This document shows positions 63,240 through 64,000 of a stretch of DNA of 64,000 nucleotides, piece by piece; within the stretch, counting starts at the first letter, position 1, and each line of letters opens with the position of its first letter. The stretch lies in contig OY998179.1 of assembly GCA_963921935.1 (NCBI GenBank), positions 61,486,222 through 61,550,221 on the forward strand, given 5' to 3'. The stretch comes from Galeruca laticollis (taxonomy: Eukaryota > Arthropoda > Insecta > Coleoptera > Chrysomelidae). Below the pieces are notes generated by a model. That model was not told where the DNA came from, did not search any database, and saw nothing but the letters and a program-made list of their open reading frames with translations. The position numbers and the translations under genes were made by a program.

Positions 63240-63495
63240 ATTTTAATGATAAGAAGAATATCACAGGGAAAAACGACGTTCATTTTCAAACACGACCGGT
63301 CAAATGGCTTACTTCTAAACCCCAGCCTATACATGAATTACCTGCACCAATCAACTTTTTTCTGAAATACATAACCGATTCTTTATTTGAACTAATGTCA
63401 GAAAAAACCGGAAAAAACCAATTTGTATGTGAACTAAAAAAATATTGGTCGATGTTACCAAACATGCAAAGAAGAAATGAAGCGATTTGTAGGAA
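63240..63495 (+). pseudogene. piggyBac-type transposase fragment
   Basis: A frame reading DVHFQTRPVKWLTSKPQPIH, ELPAPINFFLKYITDSLFEL and MSEKTGKNQFVCELKKYWSM. FF..YITDSLFELM.EKTG resembles the amino-terminal part of the piggyBac transposase domain (DDE_Tnp_1_7), placed before the catalytic core. The catalytic part is missing because a LINE adjoins. About 80 codons only, with weak support. Confidence 0.6.
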
Positions 63496-64000
63496 TTCAT
63501 ATTGTCAGGGGAAATCTATTGGGGAACAATATGTTTATGTGAAACATGGTTGTCTTCAGGCATAAAAGTGCCTGACGCCTTAAGTAGTAACTATTGTATT
63601 GTTTACTCAGAAGCAACCAGGGAGAAGTCAGTAGGACATGCAAATGGTGGTATAACAATATTTTACAAAAATTGTTACAAATCAAAAGTTCTGGAAACTT
63701 CTCCCTGGTGGCTAATGTCCCAGTTTAAAAAATCTTCTTTTCAATTTATTGTTTGTGTTGTATATTTTTCACCTAAATGTGATTATGATGAATTATTGGA
63801 AGCTTTTGGAATGTCAGTTAATGCTATACTAGAACAATATCCTGATTGTTTGTTTCTTATAACTGGAGATTTTAATAGTAGAATTGGTGAGGCAAGTGAA
63901 ATTCCAGAAAAAGTTGTAGCAAATACTCAATTCTTCCCCAATATGCTAAGTTATGACAAAGTCAGTAACTATAAGGGCTATCGTCTTTTAGAATTTGTGT
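63496..64000 (+). pseudogene. LINE AP endonuclease, start of an element running off the window
   Basis: In the frame from about 63500: LCETWLSSGIKVPDALSSNY (catalytic Glu in CETWL), NGGITIFYKNCYKSK, FIVCVVYFSPKCDYDELLEA, and LITGDFNSRIGEA (GDFN motif), ending LLEFV at the edge. This is the endonuclease domain of a non-LTR element. No stop from 63500 to the edge; the first residues are outside the visible ORF1 boundary. It begins inside the piggyBac fragment. Confidence 0.82.

Noticed and set aside
63497..63685. Minus-strand 62-codon ORF
   Set aside because: Antisense to the LINE endonuclease frame, which has clear motifs.

Overview
This is an AT-rich eukaryotic window, almost certainly from an insect or other arthropod genome with a heavy transposon load. 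The evidence is spliced genes with GT..AG introns, Copia, Ty3, Penelope, LINE, hAT, P, piggyBac, Harbinger and mariner relics, and one host protein kinase with short exons separated by a 15.7-kb intron. The exact order of insect cannot be told from the sequence. Nearly all coding sequence is mobile-element-derived and broken.

Layout. 1-2.2 kb: Copia retrotransposon (- strand) with its 5' LTR. 2.7-2.9 kb: 22-bp minisatellite. 3.3-4.9 kb: dead pogo/Tigger-like transposase. 5.1-9.7 kb: a Crypton-like tyrosine recombinase relic between two inverted copies of a palindromic repeat; a 900-bp hAT-derived element carrying a transposase first exon lies in the same interval. 10.8-11.2 kb: a small intact basic, Cys/Ser-rich host-like gene. 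11.8-23.7 kb: a layered nest. A mariner-type element was interrupted by a solo LTR and by a 10-kb hAT element, which itself holds an IS630-like element, a MITE and a P-element fragment. 24.4-26.3 kb: hAT and pogo tails. 25.8-30.1 kb: decayed Ty3-type retrotransposon, then a mariner fragment.

31.2-47.6 kb: three coding exons of the maternal embryonic leucine zipper kinase (MELK) orthologue (+ strand). The intron between the second and third exon holds a Harbinger inside a Harbinger with an intact 935-codon LINE inside that. It also holds a mariner with ~500-bp inverted repeats, interrupted by an almost complete two-ORF element of the DUF7869 type with 4-bp target duplication, and a second recombinase relic. 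The rest of MELK lies beyond the window or was not found.

48-54.5 kb: a third recombinase relic split by a LINE, and another LINE split by a near-complete mariner. 54.7-56.4 kb (-) and 61.7-63.2 kb (+): two Penelope-like elements with RT and GIY-YIG domains, each followed by a hammerhead-ribozyme-like motif. 59.2-61.0 kb: a 1.7-kb long inverted repeat. 63.2-64 kb: piggyBac fragment and the start of a LINE that runs off the window.

The genes do not form a pathway. The value of the window is as an insertion record, plus a few candidate functional RNAs and elements: the hammerhead motifs, the DUF7869 element with a slippery A-run, the palindromic sites around the recombinase, the long inverted repeat, and the basic protein gene.
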